From Microbacterium oleivorans NBRC 103075 (GTDB taxonomy: Bacteria; Actinomycetota; Actinomycetes; Actinomycetales; Microbacteriaceae), in NCBI RefSeq assembly GCF_001552475.1, contig NZ_BCRG01000011.1:1-64000 (forward strand): 64,000 bases of DNA, read 5' to 3'. Below are positions 48,849-57,450 of this stretch, piece after piece. The position numbers were made by a program, and so were the translations under genes. How positions within the stretch are numbered: the first letter of the stretch is position 1; every line of letters begins with the position of its first letter. Below the pieces are notes generated by a model, which made no database searches, had not been told where the DNA came from, and saw only the letters and a program-made list of their open reading frames with translations.

Positions 48849-50346
48849 CGGCGTCCTTTCCGATCCGTGCGTTCACCGCGTCGGCGAAGCGCCGGCCGCG
48901 ATCCGAGTACGAGGCGAACTGGTCGAAGGATGCCGCTGCCGGAGCGAGGAGGACCACGTCTCCGTCCTGCGCGACACCCGCCGCAAGCGCGACGACCTCG
49001 GTCATGACGTCCTCAGTCTGAGCGTGGTCGACCTCGAACACCGGAACCGCGGGGGCGTGTCGTCCGAAAGCGGTCATGATGTCCGATCGATCGACGCCGA
49101 TCACGATGGCGGCCTTGACTCCCGGACCCCGCGACGCGACGAGGTCGTCGATGTCGACGCCCTTCAACAGCCCCCCGATGACCCAGACGGAGCCGGGGTA
49201 GGCCTGGAGAGAGGATGCCGCAGCGTGCGGGTTCGTGGCCTTCGAATCGTCGATCCAGGTGACTCCTTCGGCGACGGCGATGACCTCGATGCGATGCGGG
49301 TCGAGCCGGAAGCCGCACAGCGCATCGCGGATGGCTGCGGGCGGGACGTCGAACGAGCGGGCCAGCGCCGCTGCGGCGAGGATGTTCGCGACGACGTGCG
49401 GCGCTCCGAGCCCCACCTCCGCGAGCTCGTCCACGGTTGTGAGTTCGAGCGCGTTGGTCCGACGCTCCTCGAGGAACGCGCGGTCGACGAGGATTCCGTC
49501 CACGACCCCGAGATCGCTCGGACCGGGGACACCGAGATCGAAACCGATGGCGCGGCATCCCTCGACCACCTCGGCGTCTTCCACCATCTCCCGCGTCGCG
49601 ACATCGCCCTTGTTGTACACGCAGGCCACGCGCGTGCGCTGATAGACGACGGCCTTCGCGTCGCGGTAGGCGTCGAACGAACCATGCCACTCGAGGTGGT
49701 CCGCCGCGAGGTTCAGGCACACGCTGGCGTGGGGCGACACGCGGTGGTCGCCGTTCTGCAGCCCCAGGTACCAGAGTTGGTGGCTCGACAGCTCGACGAC
49801 GAGCACGTCGAAGCCGGCGGGGTCGCGGACGGCGTCCAGCACCGGCACACCGATGTTCCCGCACGGCGCGGCGCGGAGGCCGCCGGCCACGAGCATCGTC
49901 GCGGTGAGCTGCGTCGTCGTCGTCTTGCCGTTCGTGCCCGTGATGAGCACCCACTCCGCCGGCGCGCCGTCGGGTCGGAGCACCTTGTCTCGGACGCGCC
50001 AGGCCAGTTCGATGTCGCCCCAGACGGCGACACCCGTGGCCCGCGCCCAGTCGATCACGGGATGATGCGGTGCGAACCCGGGCGAGGCGATGACGACGTC
50101 GGGGTGGTGCGCGATCAGTTCGTCCGGAACGGCGTCCAGTGCCCCCTGCCACATCTGCGCGCCGATGACGGGAAGAAGACGCGCGTACTCGTCGTCCGCG
50201 TGCTCAGTGACGACGAGGACGTCGGCACCCAGCTCCGCGAGGGTGTCTGCGACGGAGAACCCCGTCATCGACAGGCCGAGCACGACGACGCGCAGTCCCG
50301 ACCAGTCGGCGTTCCAGCTGGTCAGGCGATCGAGGTCGGTGCTCAT
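48805..50346 (-). CDS. murD: UDP-N-acetylmuramoylalanine--D-glutamate ligase
   Basis: MurD adds D-glutamate to UDP-MurNAc-L-Ala. The 513-residue protein has VVVLGLSMTGFSVADTLAEL, VIASPGFAPHHPVIDWARAT, P-loop WVLITGTNGKTTTTQLTATM, CLNLAADHLEWHGSFDAYRD, the carbamoyl-Lys region YNKGDVATREMVEDA, and WIDDSKATNPHAAASSLQA. ATG 50346 overlaps mraY by four bases (ATGA). An open frame fused upstream runs through mraY in a different reading and is a shadow. Confidence 0.96.
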   Translation of the reverse strand: MSTDLDRLTSWNADWSGLRVVVLGLSMTGFSVADTLAELGADVLVVTEHADDEYARLLPVIGAQMWQGALDAVPDELIAHHPDVVIASPGFAPHHPVIDWARATGVAVWGDIELAWRVRDKVLRPDGAPAEWVLITGTNGKTTTTQLTATMLVAGGLRAAPCGNIGVPVLDAVRDPAGFDVLVVELSSHQLWYLGLQNGDHRVSPHASVCLNLAADHLEWHGSFDAYRDAKAVVYQRTRVACVYNKGDVATREMVEDAEVVEGCRAIGFDLGVPGPSDLGVVDGILVDRAFLEERRTNALELTTVDELAEVGLGAPHVVANILAAAALARSFDVPPAAIRDALCGFRLDPHRIEVIAVAEGVTWIDDSKATNPHAAASSLQAYPGSVWVIGGLLKGVDIDDLVASRGPGVKAAIVIGVDRSDIMTAFGRHAPAVPVFEVDHAQTEDVMTEVVALAAGVAQDGDVVLLAPAAASFDQFASYSDRGRRFADAVNARIGKDAGDINDRPSGPVGSG

Positions 50347-51452
50347 ACCGCCGCCAGCCAGCCGACGTAGAACAGCGCGACGCCGAAGATCGCGAGAATG
50401 CCGGCGATGACCCACATCCGGACCACGATCGTGATCTCGGGCCAGCCACGCATCTCGAGGTGGTGGTGGAACGGGCTCATCAGGAAGAGGCGTCTGCCTC
50501 CCGTCGCCTTGAAGTAGTAGCGCTGCAGGATCACCGAGGCCGGGGCGATGATGAACACGCCCGCGAGGATGATGGACAGGATCTCGGTGCGGCTGAGGAC
50601 GGCCATCGCGACGATGACACCGCCGATCGCCATCGAGCCGACATCGCCCATGAACATCTTCGCCTTCGGCGCGTTCCACCAGAGGAATCCGACGAGGGCT
50701 CCCACGAACGACGCCGCCACGATGGTGAGCCCCATCGGATCGCGGGTGTCGTAGCAGGCTGCCGTGTACTCGGTCACCAGCGCTGCCGAGTGACAGCGCT
50801 GCTGCAGCTGCCAGAACGTCACGAGGCTGTAGGCCGACACCGTGAAGATGCCCGCGCCGGTCGCAAGACCATCGAGACCATCGGTGAGGTTCGTGGCATT
50901 CGACCATGCGACCGACATGAACGAGATCCACAGAAGGTAGAGGATCCAGCCCGCGACCACGCCGAGGGCCATGAAAGAGAGAGTCGGGATGTCGCGGAAG
51001 AACGAGATGTAAGCGGACCCCGGTGTTTCGCCGTACTGGTTCGGGAAGTTCAGCGCCATGACGCCGAACGGCACGGCGACGGCGACCTGGCCGACGATCT
51101 TCCGCCATCCCGACAGCCCGAGGCTCCGCTGGGAACGGACCTTCATGTAGTCGTCGATGAAGCCGATGATGCCGAGCCCGACCATCATCCAGAGGACGAG
51201 CAGACCCGAGATGGTCGGTTCTGTTCCCCCCGTATAGCTGCCGACGAAGAAGCCGACGATCGTTCCCAGGATGAACACGATGCCGCCCATCGTGGTCGTG
51301 CCCCGCTTCGTGTGGTGACTCGGGTTGTGGGCGTCCTCCGGGGTCCGGATGACCTGGCCCCAACCGATCTTCCGGAACAACCGGATGAACAGGGGGGTCA
51401 GAAACAGGGTGAAAGCCAGCGAGATCGTCGCGGCGGCCAGCAGGGATCTCAC
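50343..51452 (-). CDS. mraY: Phospho-N-acetylmuramoyl-pentapeptide transferase
   Basis: MraY makes lipid I by transferring phospho-MurNAc-pentapeptide to undecaprenyl phosphate. The 369-residue membrane protein has ten helices and catalytic stretches: FIDDYMKVRSQRSLGLSGWR (DDY motif), ATNLTDGLDGLATGAGIFTV (NxxxxDGxDGL), KAKMFMGDVGSMAIGGVIVA and FLMSPFHHHLEMRGWPEITI. GTG 51452 overlaps the murF stop by four bases (GTGA). Its presence with the full ligase set, minus murE, is notable. Confidence 0.96.
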   Translation of the reverse strand: MRSLLAAATISLAFTLFLTPLFIRLFRKIGWGQVIRTPEDAHNPSHHTKRGTTTMGGIVFILGTIVGFFVGSYTGGTEPTISGLLVLWMMVGLGIIGFIDDYMKVRSQRSLGLSGWRKIVGQVAVAVPFGVMALNFPNQYGETPGSAYISFFRDIPTLSFMALGVVAGWILYLLWISFMSVAWSNATNLTDGLDGLATGAGIFTVSAYSLVTFWQLQQRCHSAALVTEYTAACYDTRDPMGLTIVAASFVGALVGFLWWNAPKAKMFMGDVGSMAIGGVIVAMAVLSRTEILSIILAGVFIIAPASVILQRYYFKATGGRRLFLMSPFHHHLEMRGWPEITIVVRMWVIAGILAIFGVALFYVGWLAAV

Positions 51453-52861
51453 GAGAAGAATTCTCCCAGACGATCGCCGAGGAACCTGAGCCCGGCGGAA
51501 TTGGAAGACTTCACCAGCACGCGATCGCCGTCGCGGAGCTCGGTCGTCAGGTAGTCGTAGGCCTCATCAGCGGTCTCGAAGAAGACGGCCTCGCCGTCCC
51601 AAGAGCCCTCGCTGATGGCAGCCAGGAAAAGGCGTCGTGCGGCGGTGCCGATCACGACGATGCGTTCGTAGCGGAGGCGTACGGCCTGGAGCCCGATGCG
51701 ATCGTGCTCCTCCCCCGCCTGCTCGCCGAGCTCGGACATCGCGCCCAGCACAGCGACTTTGCGCTGGTCCGAGGCGGTGATCTGGGCGACCGTGCGAAGT
51801 GCCGCGGCCATCGAGTCGGGGCTTGCGTTATAGGCGTCGTTGATGATGCGGACGCGGTCGCTTCCCAACGGCTGCATGCGCCAGCGTTCCGCGATCTCGA
51901 CCGTGCCGATGCGGGAGATCGCGTCGGCCGGATCGACGCCGAGAAGCTGCGCGACGGTGATGGCGGCGAGGGCGTTCATCACGTGATGCTCGCCGAGCAC
52001 GCGCAGATGCAACGGCAGGCTGCGGCCGTCGACGTGGATGGTCGCAGTGGTGCCGGATGCCGTGACTTCGACATCCTCGGCGCGGACATCGGCTGCAGAA
52101 CCGCGTCCGAACCAACGGACGGAGGCGCCGCGCTCCTCGGCGGCCACGGCCATCGCCGCCACCCGCGCGTCGTCGGAGTTCAGCACCGCGGTGCCGCCGG
52201 GCCGAAGTGCCTGAACGAGTTCGGTCTTCGCCTTCTGCGTGGCCTCGACACCGCCGAAGCCCCCTGCGTGCGCGAGACCGACCATGAGGACGGCGCCGAT
52301 GTCGGGGGTGATGAGACCGGCGAGTTCGGCGATGCGGCCGGGACGAGAAGCGCCCAATTCGCTGACGAGGAAGCGGGTGTCGTCCGTGACGCGGAGCATG
52401 GTGACGGGGGCTCCGACCTCGTTGTTGAACGAGGCGCGGGGGGCGACCGTCGGCCCTTCTTCCTGCAGGATGCGGGCGAGGAGGTTCTTCGTGGTCGTCT
52501 TGCCGTTCGACCCGGTGATGCCGACGACCTTCAGGCGACCCGCCGCCCGCACACGCGCGACGACCTCGCGGGCGAGGGCGCCGAGAGCCACTACGGCGTC
52601 ATCGACGATGATCTGCGAGACGGGGGCATCGACCATGCGCTCCACGATCGCGAGTGTCGCGCCCGCGTGGACGGCGGTGTCGACGAACAGGTGGCCGTCG
52701 GTGACATCGCCGGGCTTCGCGACGAAGACGGAACCCGGTCCCATCTCCCGCGAGTCGGTGTCGACGACTCCGGAGACGACGGTCTCAGGGGTGTCGATGC
52801 CGTGGACGTGGAGCGTGCCGCCGATGGCGTGCGTCACCTCGGCAAGAGTCATGCGGATCAT
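51449..52861 (-). CDS. murF: UDP-N-acetylmuramoyl-tripeptide--D-alanyl-D-alanine ligase
   Basis: MurF adds the D-Ala-D-Ala dipeptide to the tripeptide precursor. The 470-residue protein has VFVAKPGDVTDGHLFVDTAV, P-loop VVGITGSNGKTTTKNLLARI, FLVSELGASRPGRIAELAGL, IINDAYNASPDSMAAALRTV and VLGAMSELGEQAGEEHDRIG. AGGAG precedes the chosen ATG. MurE would normally lie between ftsI and murF, but only 27 bases separate them here. Confidence 0.95.
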   Translation of the reverse strand: MIRMTLAEVTHAIGGTLHVHGIDTPETVVSGVVDTDSREMGPGSVFVAKPGDVTDGHLFVDTAVHAGATLAIVERMVDAPVSQIIVDDAVVALGALAREVVARVRAAGRLKVVGITGSNGKTTTKNLLARILQEEGPTVAPRASFNNEVGAPVTMLRVTDDTRFLVSELGASRPGRIAELAGLITPDIGAVLMVGLAHAGGFGGVEATQKAKTELVQALRPGGTAVLNSDDARVAAMAVAAEERGASVRWFGRGSAADVRAEDVEVTASGTTATIHVDGRSLPLHLRVLGEHHVMNALAAITVAQLLGVDPADAISRIGTVEIAERWRMQPLGSDRVRIINDAYNASPDSMAAALRTVAQITASDQRKVAVLGAMSELGEQAGEEHDRIGLQAVRLRYERIVVIGTAARRLFLAAISEGSWDGEAVFFETADEAYDYLTTELRDGDRVLVKSSNSAGLRFLGDRLGEFFS

Positions 52862-52888
52862 GCTGGGGATCTCCTCGTGCGCTCGGGT

Positions 52889-54700
52889 TCAGCCTGTGAC
52901 GGGCAGGAGGGGGGTCTCCGAGCCCGACGGCATGACGCGGTAGTGCGTGAGCACCTGCGCCATCGCCTTCTTGAACACCGAGCGGTTGGCCGACGACATG
53001 CGCTGCTTCTTGGGCTCGTCGAAGACCGTCAGGACAACATACTGCGGATCCTCGGCGGGAGCGAAGCCGACCAGGGAAGTGAAGTACAGGTTCTTCTTGT
53101 ACCCGCCCTTGCCGTCGGAGATCTGCGCCGTGCCCGTCTTTCCGCCCATCCGATAGCCCGGGAGCGCGACGTCGTCCGCGAGCGTGCCCTGCGCGAACAC
53201 GTTCTCGAGCATCAGCGACACCTCTTTCGCCGTCTCTTCCTTCACGACACGTTCGGGGGCCGCGAGCTTCGGCTTGATGACCTCACCGTCCGCCTTCGTG
53301 CACGATTCGACGAGGGATGCCGGCATCCGGACTCCCCCGTTCGCGAAGGTCTGGTACGCGCTCGCGACCTGGACGGCGGTGACGGTGAACGCCTGGCCGA
53401 ACGTGGTCGCGTACTTCGTCTGGTTGTCCCAGGTGTCGGCGGGGCTCAGAGTCGTCTTCGGCTCGCCCGACCAGTCGAGGCCGGATGCCTGGCCGGCGCC
53501 GAACTTCTTCAGATAGTCGTAGCGGGTCTCCGGTGCCACCATCGCACCGAACTGAGACATCGCCACGTTCGAGGAGGTGACGAGACCCCCGTTGAGGGTG
53601 AGATTCTCCGTGGAGTGCTTTTCGGAGTCGTTGACGACGGCACCGTTGTCGAACACCATGCGGTCAGGGACCTTGACGGTCGTTCCGGGCGTGACACCCG
53701 CCTGTTCGATGGCCGTCGCAGCGGTGACGGGCTTGAACGTCGAGCCCGGTTCGAACGAGAACCGGAGCAGCCGCGAACCGCGATCCTGGGGCTCGCTGGC
53801 GCCGGGGTCGTTGGGGTCGACCGTTTTGGTCTCAGCGAGTGCACGGATTTTTCCCGTGGCGACCTCCATCACGAGCACCCCGCCCCAGTCAGCCTGGTAC
53901 CGGTCGGTCTCCTCAGCGATCAGCTGCTGCATGTACCACTGCAGGTCGGAGTCGATCGTGAGCTTGAGCGTACCGCCGTTGACAGCAGGCTTCTCGACCG
54001 CGGTGCCCGGGATGGTCACGCCGTTCGCGCCGCGCTGATAGCGGATGTTTCCGTCGGTGGGCTCCAGGCACGAGTCCTGCAGCTTCTCGACACCCTCGAG
54101 GGGCTTGCCGTCCGATCCCACGAAACCCAGGATGTTGCCGGCGACCGCGCCATCGGGGTATGACCGCGAGGCGACGGGCTCGAACCGGATGAAGGGAATC
54201 TCCAGATCGGCGAGCTTGCGGAACTCCGCGGTCGACACGAGCCGCTTGATCACCTGGTAGCGGTTGTTCGGGTCTTTCGCGATCGCGTCGTCGGCGATGG
54301 CACGCACCTCGTCAGGGTCCTGCCCGGTCACCTCGGCGATCTGCCCCGCGATCTCCGGCCACGTGACCATGACAGGCTCGCGGGCGTCGTTCTTGACGAC
54401 CGCGCCGTTCTCGTCGCGGAGCGACATCCCCTTCTCCGCGAGCATCGGGTCGACGGTGACGTTGTAACGCAGCATGCTCGTCGCGAGGGGCGACCCGTTC
54501 GCGTCGACGATCGATCCCCGCGTCCCTTCGAGCGTCGACGTGGTCTGCATGCCCTTGCTGAAGGCATCCTGGACATGCTGACTCGCGTTGACGATCTGGA
54601 TGTCGACGAGCCGAACGACGAATGCGACCAAGACCGCCAGAACGACAGCGAGAGCGACGACGGTGCGACGGCGCGGGCTTCGGGTTGCTCGTGTCGTCAT
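52889..54700 (-). CDS. ftsI: Septal transpeptidase FtsI (class B PBP)
   Basis: FtsI crosslinks septal peptidoglycan. The 603-residue protein from ATG 54700 (MTTRATRSPRRRTVVALAVV) has a short basic tail, a membrane helix VALAVVLAVLVAFVVRLVDI, a PBP dimer domain and a transpeptidase domain with SxxK in EPGSTFKPVTAATAI, SxN in VTSSNVAMSQFG and KTG in YRMGGKTGTAQISDG. All catalytic motifs are intact. Its start lies four bases past the ftsL stop. No PASTA domains are attached. Confidence 0.94.
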   Translation of the reverse strand: MTTRATRSPRRRTVVALAVVLAVLVAFVVRLVDIQIVNASQHVQDAFSKGMQTTSTLEGTRGSIVDANGSPLATSMLRYNVTVDPMLAEKGMSLRDENGAVVKNDAREPVMVTWPEIAGQIAEVTGQDPDEVRAIADDAIAKDPNNRYQVIKRLVSTAEFRKLADLEIPFIRFEPVASRSYPDGAVAGNILGFVGSDGKPLEGVEKLQDSCLEPTDGNIRYQRGANGVTIPGTAVEKPAVNGGTLKLTIDSDLQWYMQQLIAEETDRYQADWGGVLVMEVATGKIRALAETKTVDPNDPGASEPQDRGSRLLRFSFEPGSTFKPVTAATAIEQAGVTPGTTVKVPDRMVFDNGAVVNDSEKHSTENLTLNGGLVTSSNVAMSQFGAMVAPETRYDYLKKFGAGQASGLDWSGEPKTTLSPADTWDNQTKYATTFGQAFTVTAVQVASAYQTFANGGVRMPASLVESCTKADGEVIKPKLAAPERVVKEETAKEVSLMLENVFAQGTLADDVALPGYRMGGKTGTAQISDGKGGYKKNLYFTSLVGFAPAEDPQYVVLTVFDEPKKQRMSSANRSVFKKAMAQVLTHYRVMPSGSETPLLPVTG

Positions 54701-54704
54701 GATC

Positions 54705-55313
54705 TCAGTGTGTGGCGGGGGTCGGCAGTCCGTCGGTGATCGACGGGGGTGTCGGCGTATTGGCCAGCAGTTCCTTGTCGATCGACGTGCCCGTGTCGAG
54801 GCTCGCCTCGGGGTCGGTGACGAGCGGCACGCCGGAGACCAGCGCGTTGGACACGGCCGCACGCGAGAGCGCCTCGATCGACGAGGCATCCGACGCACCC
54901 TTCTGCGGTCCGAGGGTCTTGCCGTCGCTGAGGCGGAGGTAGTTGGGCTCGCCGCCGGCGACGAGGCCGAGCGCTGCCGCATTCGCGGCGAGGAACTGAG
55001 GTGAGCTGAGACCGGCGACCTCCTCCTGGAGGATCTGCTTGCGGTAGTTGGCGTCCTGCTGCTGCGACGTGAGGCTCTTCACCTCGAAGGCGCCCTGCGT
55101 CGTGACGATGGACAGCCCCATCTGCACGCCGGCGATGGCGAGCGCGCCGGCAACCGCGACGACACCGAACACGCGGCGGGGGCGACGTCGAGGCAGGGGT
55201 ACGACGCCGGCGCCGATGCGGCCGACGGGGCGGAGAGCGGGTGCTGCCGAGCCGAGGAGGACCTCGTCGGGTGCTGTGTCGATGGCTGTGGTGGCCAGGG
55301 CCGAAGCGCTCAT
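54705..55313 (-). CDS. ftsL: FtsL-like division protein
   Basis: A 202-residue bitopic protein in the ftsL position. A basic Pro/Arg-rich N-terminus (~55 residues) leads to one helix [20 protein letters not shown], then a coiled coil [20 protein letters not shown] followed by [20 protein letters not shown] and a low-complexity C-terminal tail rich in Ser/Thr/Pro. The sequence is poorly conserved in this family, so the call rests on topology and position between rsmH and ftsI. Its ATG overlaps the rsmH stop by four bases. Confidence 0.82.
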   Translation of the reverse strand: MSASALATTAIDTAPDEVLLGSAAPALRPVGRIGAGVVPLPRRRPRRVFGVVAVAGALAIAGVQMGLSIVTTQGAFEVKSLTSQQQDANYRKQILQEEVAGLSSPQFLAANAAALGLVAGGEPNYLRLSDGKTLGPQKGASDASSIEALSRAAVSNALVSGVPLVTDPEASLDTGTSIDKELLANTPTPPSITDGLPTPATH

Positions 55314-56269
55314 GACGCCTCCCTCACTCGCTCGGCCGCACGCAGCCGCACCGGGGTGGCGCGCGGGTTGCGGATCTTTTCTTCGTCGGATGCCAGTTCC
55401 GCGCCCTTGGTGAGCAGACGGAACCGGGGGGCGTGCTCGGGGGGCTCGATCGGGAGTCCGGCCGGCGCCGTCGATCGGGTCGCCTCCGCGAAGACGCGCT
55501 TCACGAGCCGGTCCTCGAGCGACTGGTACGACATGACGACGATCCGACCGCTGACGGGCAGGATGCCGAGGGCGGCCGGAAGCGCACGCTCGAGCACCGT
55601 CAGCTCGCCGTTCACCTCGATGCGCAGCGCCTGGAAGACCCGCTTGGCGGGGTGCCCGCTGCGCTCACGCTGGACGGCCATGGGGGTCGCCGCGATCAGG
55701 ATCTCGACGAGGTGCGCGGAGCGCTCGATCGGAGCCTGCTGGCGCGCGGTGATGATGGCGCGGGCGTATCGCCCAGCCAGCTTCTCGTCGCCGTAGCGCT
55801 CGAAGATCCGTCGGAGGTCGCCCTCGCCGTAGGTCGCAACGATGTCCGCCGCCGTCGTGCCGGCGGTCTGGTCCATCCGCATGTCGAGCGGAGCGTCTTT
55901 CGAGTACGCGAATCCGCGGTCGGCTTCGTCGAGCTGCAACGACGAGACGCCGAGGTCGAAAAGGATGCCGTCGGCCTGGCGGACGCCCGCGCTGCGGACG
56001 GCCTCGGCGATGCCGTCGTAGACCGTGTGCACGAGGGTCACGCGGTCGCCGAATCGTGCGAGCCGCTCCCCCGCGATCCGAAGGGCATCCGTGTCGCGGT
56101 CGAGGCCGACGAGATGAACCCGGGGGAATCGCTCCAGCAGCGCTTCGGAGTGACCGCCCATACCGAGCGTGGCGTCGACGACGACTGCGCCGTCGCGCTG
56201 GAGCGCGGGGGCGAGCAGCTCGACGCAGCGGTCGAGCAGAACGGGGGTGTGGATGTCGTCGTGTGTCAT
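55310..56269 (-). CDS. rsmH: 16S rRNA (cytosine(1402)-N4)-methyltransferase
   Basis: RsmH (MraW) methylates C1402 of 16S rRNA using S-adenosylmethionine. The 319-residue protein starts [86 protein letters not shown] and [20 protein letters not shown] are family motifs. Length is typical. It lies 103 bases after mraZ and overlaps ftsL. Confidence 0.96.
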   Translation of the reverse strand: MTHDDIHTPVLLDRCVELLAPALQRDGAVVVDATLGMGGHSEALLERFPRVHLVGLDRDTDALRIAGERLARFGDRVTLVHTVYDGIAEAVRSAGVRQADGILFDLGVSSLQLDEADRGFAYSKDAPLDMRMDQTAGTTAADIVATYGEGDLRRIFERYGDEKLAGRYARAIITARQQAPIERSAHLVEILIAATPMAVQRERSGHPAKRVFQALRIEVNGELTVLERALPAALGILPVSGRIVVMSYQSLEDRLVKRVFAEATRSTAPAGLPIEPPEHAPRFRLLTKGAELASDEEKIRNPRATPVRLRAAERVREAS

Positions 56270-56372
56270 GGTGCGTCCGGGTCCGTGGGGCCCTCGACCC
56301 CGATCCCCATCCGCTCCGACCTGGCGCCGGGGAAGTGCGTCAGGGCGTGCGGCTGGGAGTCGCAGTCGAGGA

Positions 56373-56804
56373 TCAGAAGAGTCCGGGGATCACCTCCTGC
56401 TCCATGTCCGAGTAGGTGTCTTCGTTGGTGTCGGCGTAGCTGTTCCAGGCGTCGGCGTTCCAGATCTCAGCGTGCGCGCCAACACCCGTCACGATCAGTT
56501 CCCGCTCGAGACCGGCATAGGTGCGCAGGTGCGGCGGGATCGTGATCCGGTTCTGGGAGTCCGGCTTCTCCGCGCTCGCGCCCGACAGGAACATGCGCTG
56601 GAAATCGCGCGCCTGCTTGTTGGTCAGCGGTGCTTCGCGGATGCGCTCGTACACCCGCTCGAACTCGACCGAGCTGAAGACGTACAGGCAGCGCTCCTGG
56701 CCGCGGGTGATGACGATGCCGGGGCCGAGATCATCACGGAACTTGGCCGGCAGGATGACCCGACCTTTGTCGTCCAGCTTCGGGGTGTGGGTGCCCAACA
56801 ACAT
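56373..56804 (-). CDS. mraZ: Transcriptional regulator MraZ
   Basis: MraZ is a double-AbrB-fold DNA-binding protein that represses or modulates the dcw cluster it heads. The 143-residue protein begins [20 protein letters not shown], the first SpoVT-AbrB repeat; the second is around [33 protein letters not shown]-like stretch [20 protein letters not shown] is typical. GGGGGTG precedes ATG. Three 10-bp repeats upstream match the arrangement of MraZ operators. Confidence 0.96.
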   Translation of the reverse strand: MLLGTHTPKLDDKGRVILPAKFRDDLGPGIVITRGQERCLYVFSSVEFERVYERIREAPLTNKQARDFQRMFLSGASAEKPDSQNRITIPPHLRTYAGLERELIVTGVGAHAEIWNADAWNSYADTNEDTYSDMEQEVIPGLF

Positions 56805-56840
56805 CGCTCGGTCACCCCCTTAAGTCCGGCCCGCTCCAGG

Positions 56841-56870
56841 TTGACGCCACTTTACTCCACTTTCCTCCAC
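56841..56870 (-). promoter_or_regulatory. Tandem 10-bp repeats, probable MraZ operator
   Basis: On the minus strand three tandem decamers GTGGAGGAAA, GTGGAGTAAA and GTGGCGTCAA lie 37-66 bases before the mraZ ATG. MraZ proteins bind several direct repeats of GTGG-type decamers ahead of mraZ in other bacteria. TAAAGT inside the block is a possible -10 box, so binding could occlude the dcw promoter. Confidence 0.75.
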
Positions 56871-56951
56871 TCCGCGACAGAATCCTGGGGTGACGCCGCA
56901 CGCGCACACCACTGCTCGGATGGCGCGCCCGTCGCGGTCGCCGCCGGGCAC

Positions 56952-56982
56952 AAAAAAAGCACCGACCCGGAGGTCGGTGCTT
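56952..56982 (-). terminator. Intrinsic terminator after the DUF3040 gene
   Basis: Eleven-base perfect arms (56957-56967 and 56972-56982) around a four-base loop, followed on the minus strand by a run of seven T. It ends DUF3040 gene transcription before the mraZ promoter. The 208-base interval 56805-57012 otherwise holds the mraZ repeats and nothing else recognisable. Confidence 0.88.
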
Positions 56983-57012
56983 CAGAAGTGGAGTGAGGTG
57001 GAGGGCCTCAGA

Positions 57013-57390
57013 TCATCGGTCGTCGTTGCGACGATCCCAGCGGTCGTTCATGCGGTCCATGAAGGATGCGGAGGCCGGCGCTTGCGCCGCGCGAGGCTTA
57101 CGGGTACCCGTGGCCGCGCGGGAAGCGGCACCTCCCTTGGCGGGGGTGAAAGCGAGGACGACGCCTCCCACCATGAGGACGAATGCGAGAACGCCGATCA
57201 CGATCAGCGAGGTCGCCACGCCGACGACCAGGCCGGCGATGCCCAAGAGCACGATGACGGAGCCGTAAACGATGTTGCGGTAGCTGAGGGGAGCTGCTCC
57301 CCGGTCCGCGCTGACAACATCGGCGTCGTTGCGCATGAGATGACGTTCCATCTCGTCCAGCAGACGCTGCTCCTGCTCTGACAGTGGCAT
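57013..57390 (-). CDS. DUF3040 small membrane protein
   Basis: A 125-residue protein of the actinobacterial DUF3040 family. It begins MPLSEQEQRLLDEMERHLMR, the family signature, then two membrane helices (YGSVIVLLGIAGLVVGVATS and IVIGVLAFVLMVGGVVLAFT) and a basic C-terminal tail rich in Arg/Ala (FMDRMNDRWDRRNDDR). GAGGGGGATGC precedes ATG. Function unknown; location upstream of mraZ is conserved in many actinobacteria. It diverges from the polyprenyl synthase gene. Confidence 0.92.
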   Translation of the reverse strand: MPLSEQEQRLLDEMERHLMRNDADVVSADRGAAPLSYRNIVYGSVIVLLGIAGLVVGVATSLIVIGVLAFVLMVGGVVLAFTPAKGGAASRAATGTRKPRAAQAPASASFMDRMNDRWDRRNDDR

Positions 57391-57438
57391 GCATCCCCCT
57401 CGGGTCGGTCCGTCAAGTGTACGCGTCCGCGTGATCAC

Positions 57439-57444
57439 TAGGCT
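57439..57444 (+). promoter_or_regulatory. Leaderless-type -10 box before the polyprenyl synthase
   Basis: TAGGCT ends six bases before GTG 57451, in the 60-base gap to the divergent DUF3040 gene. Confidence 0.45.
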
Positions 57445-57450
57445 AGGCCC

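Noticed and set aside
48805-51363. An 852-codon open frame covering murD and most of mraY
   Set aside because: Only the part from 50346 is MurD-like; upstream residues are a shifted reading of mraY.
56988-57003. Two GTGGAG copies ten bases apart on the plus strand, in the opposite direction to the mraZ repeats
   Set aside because: They lie between the DUF3040 stop and its terminator, only two units with weak flanks, so coincidence is likely.
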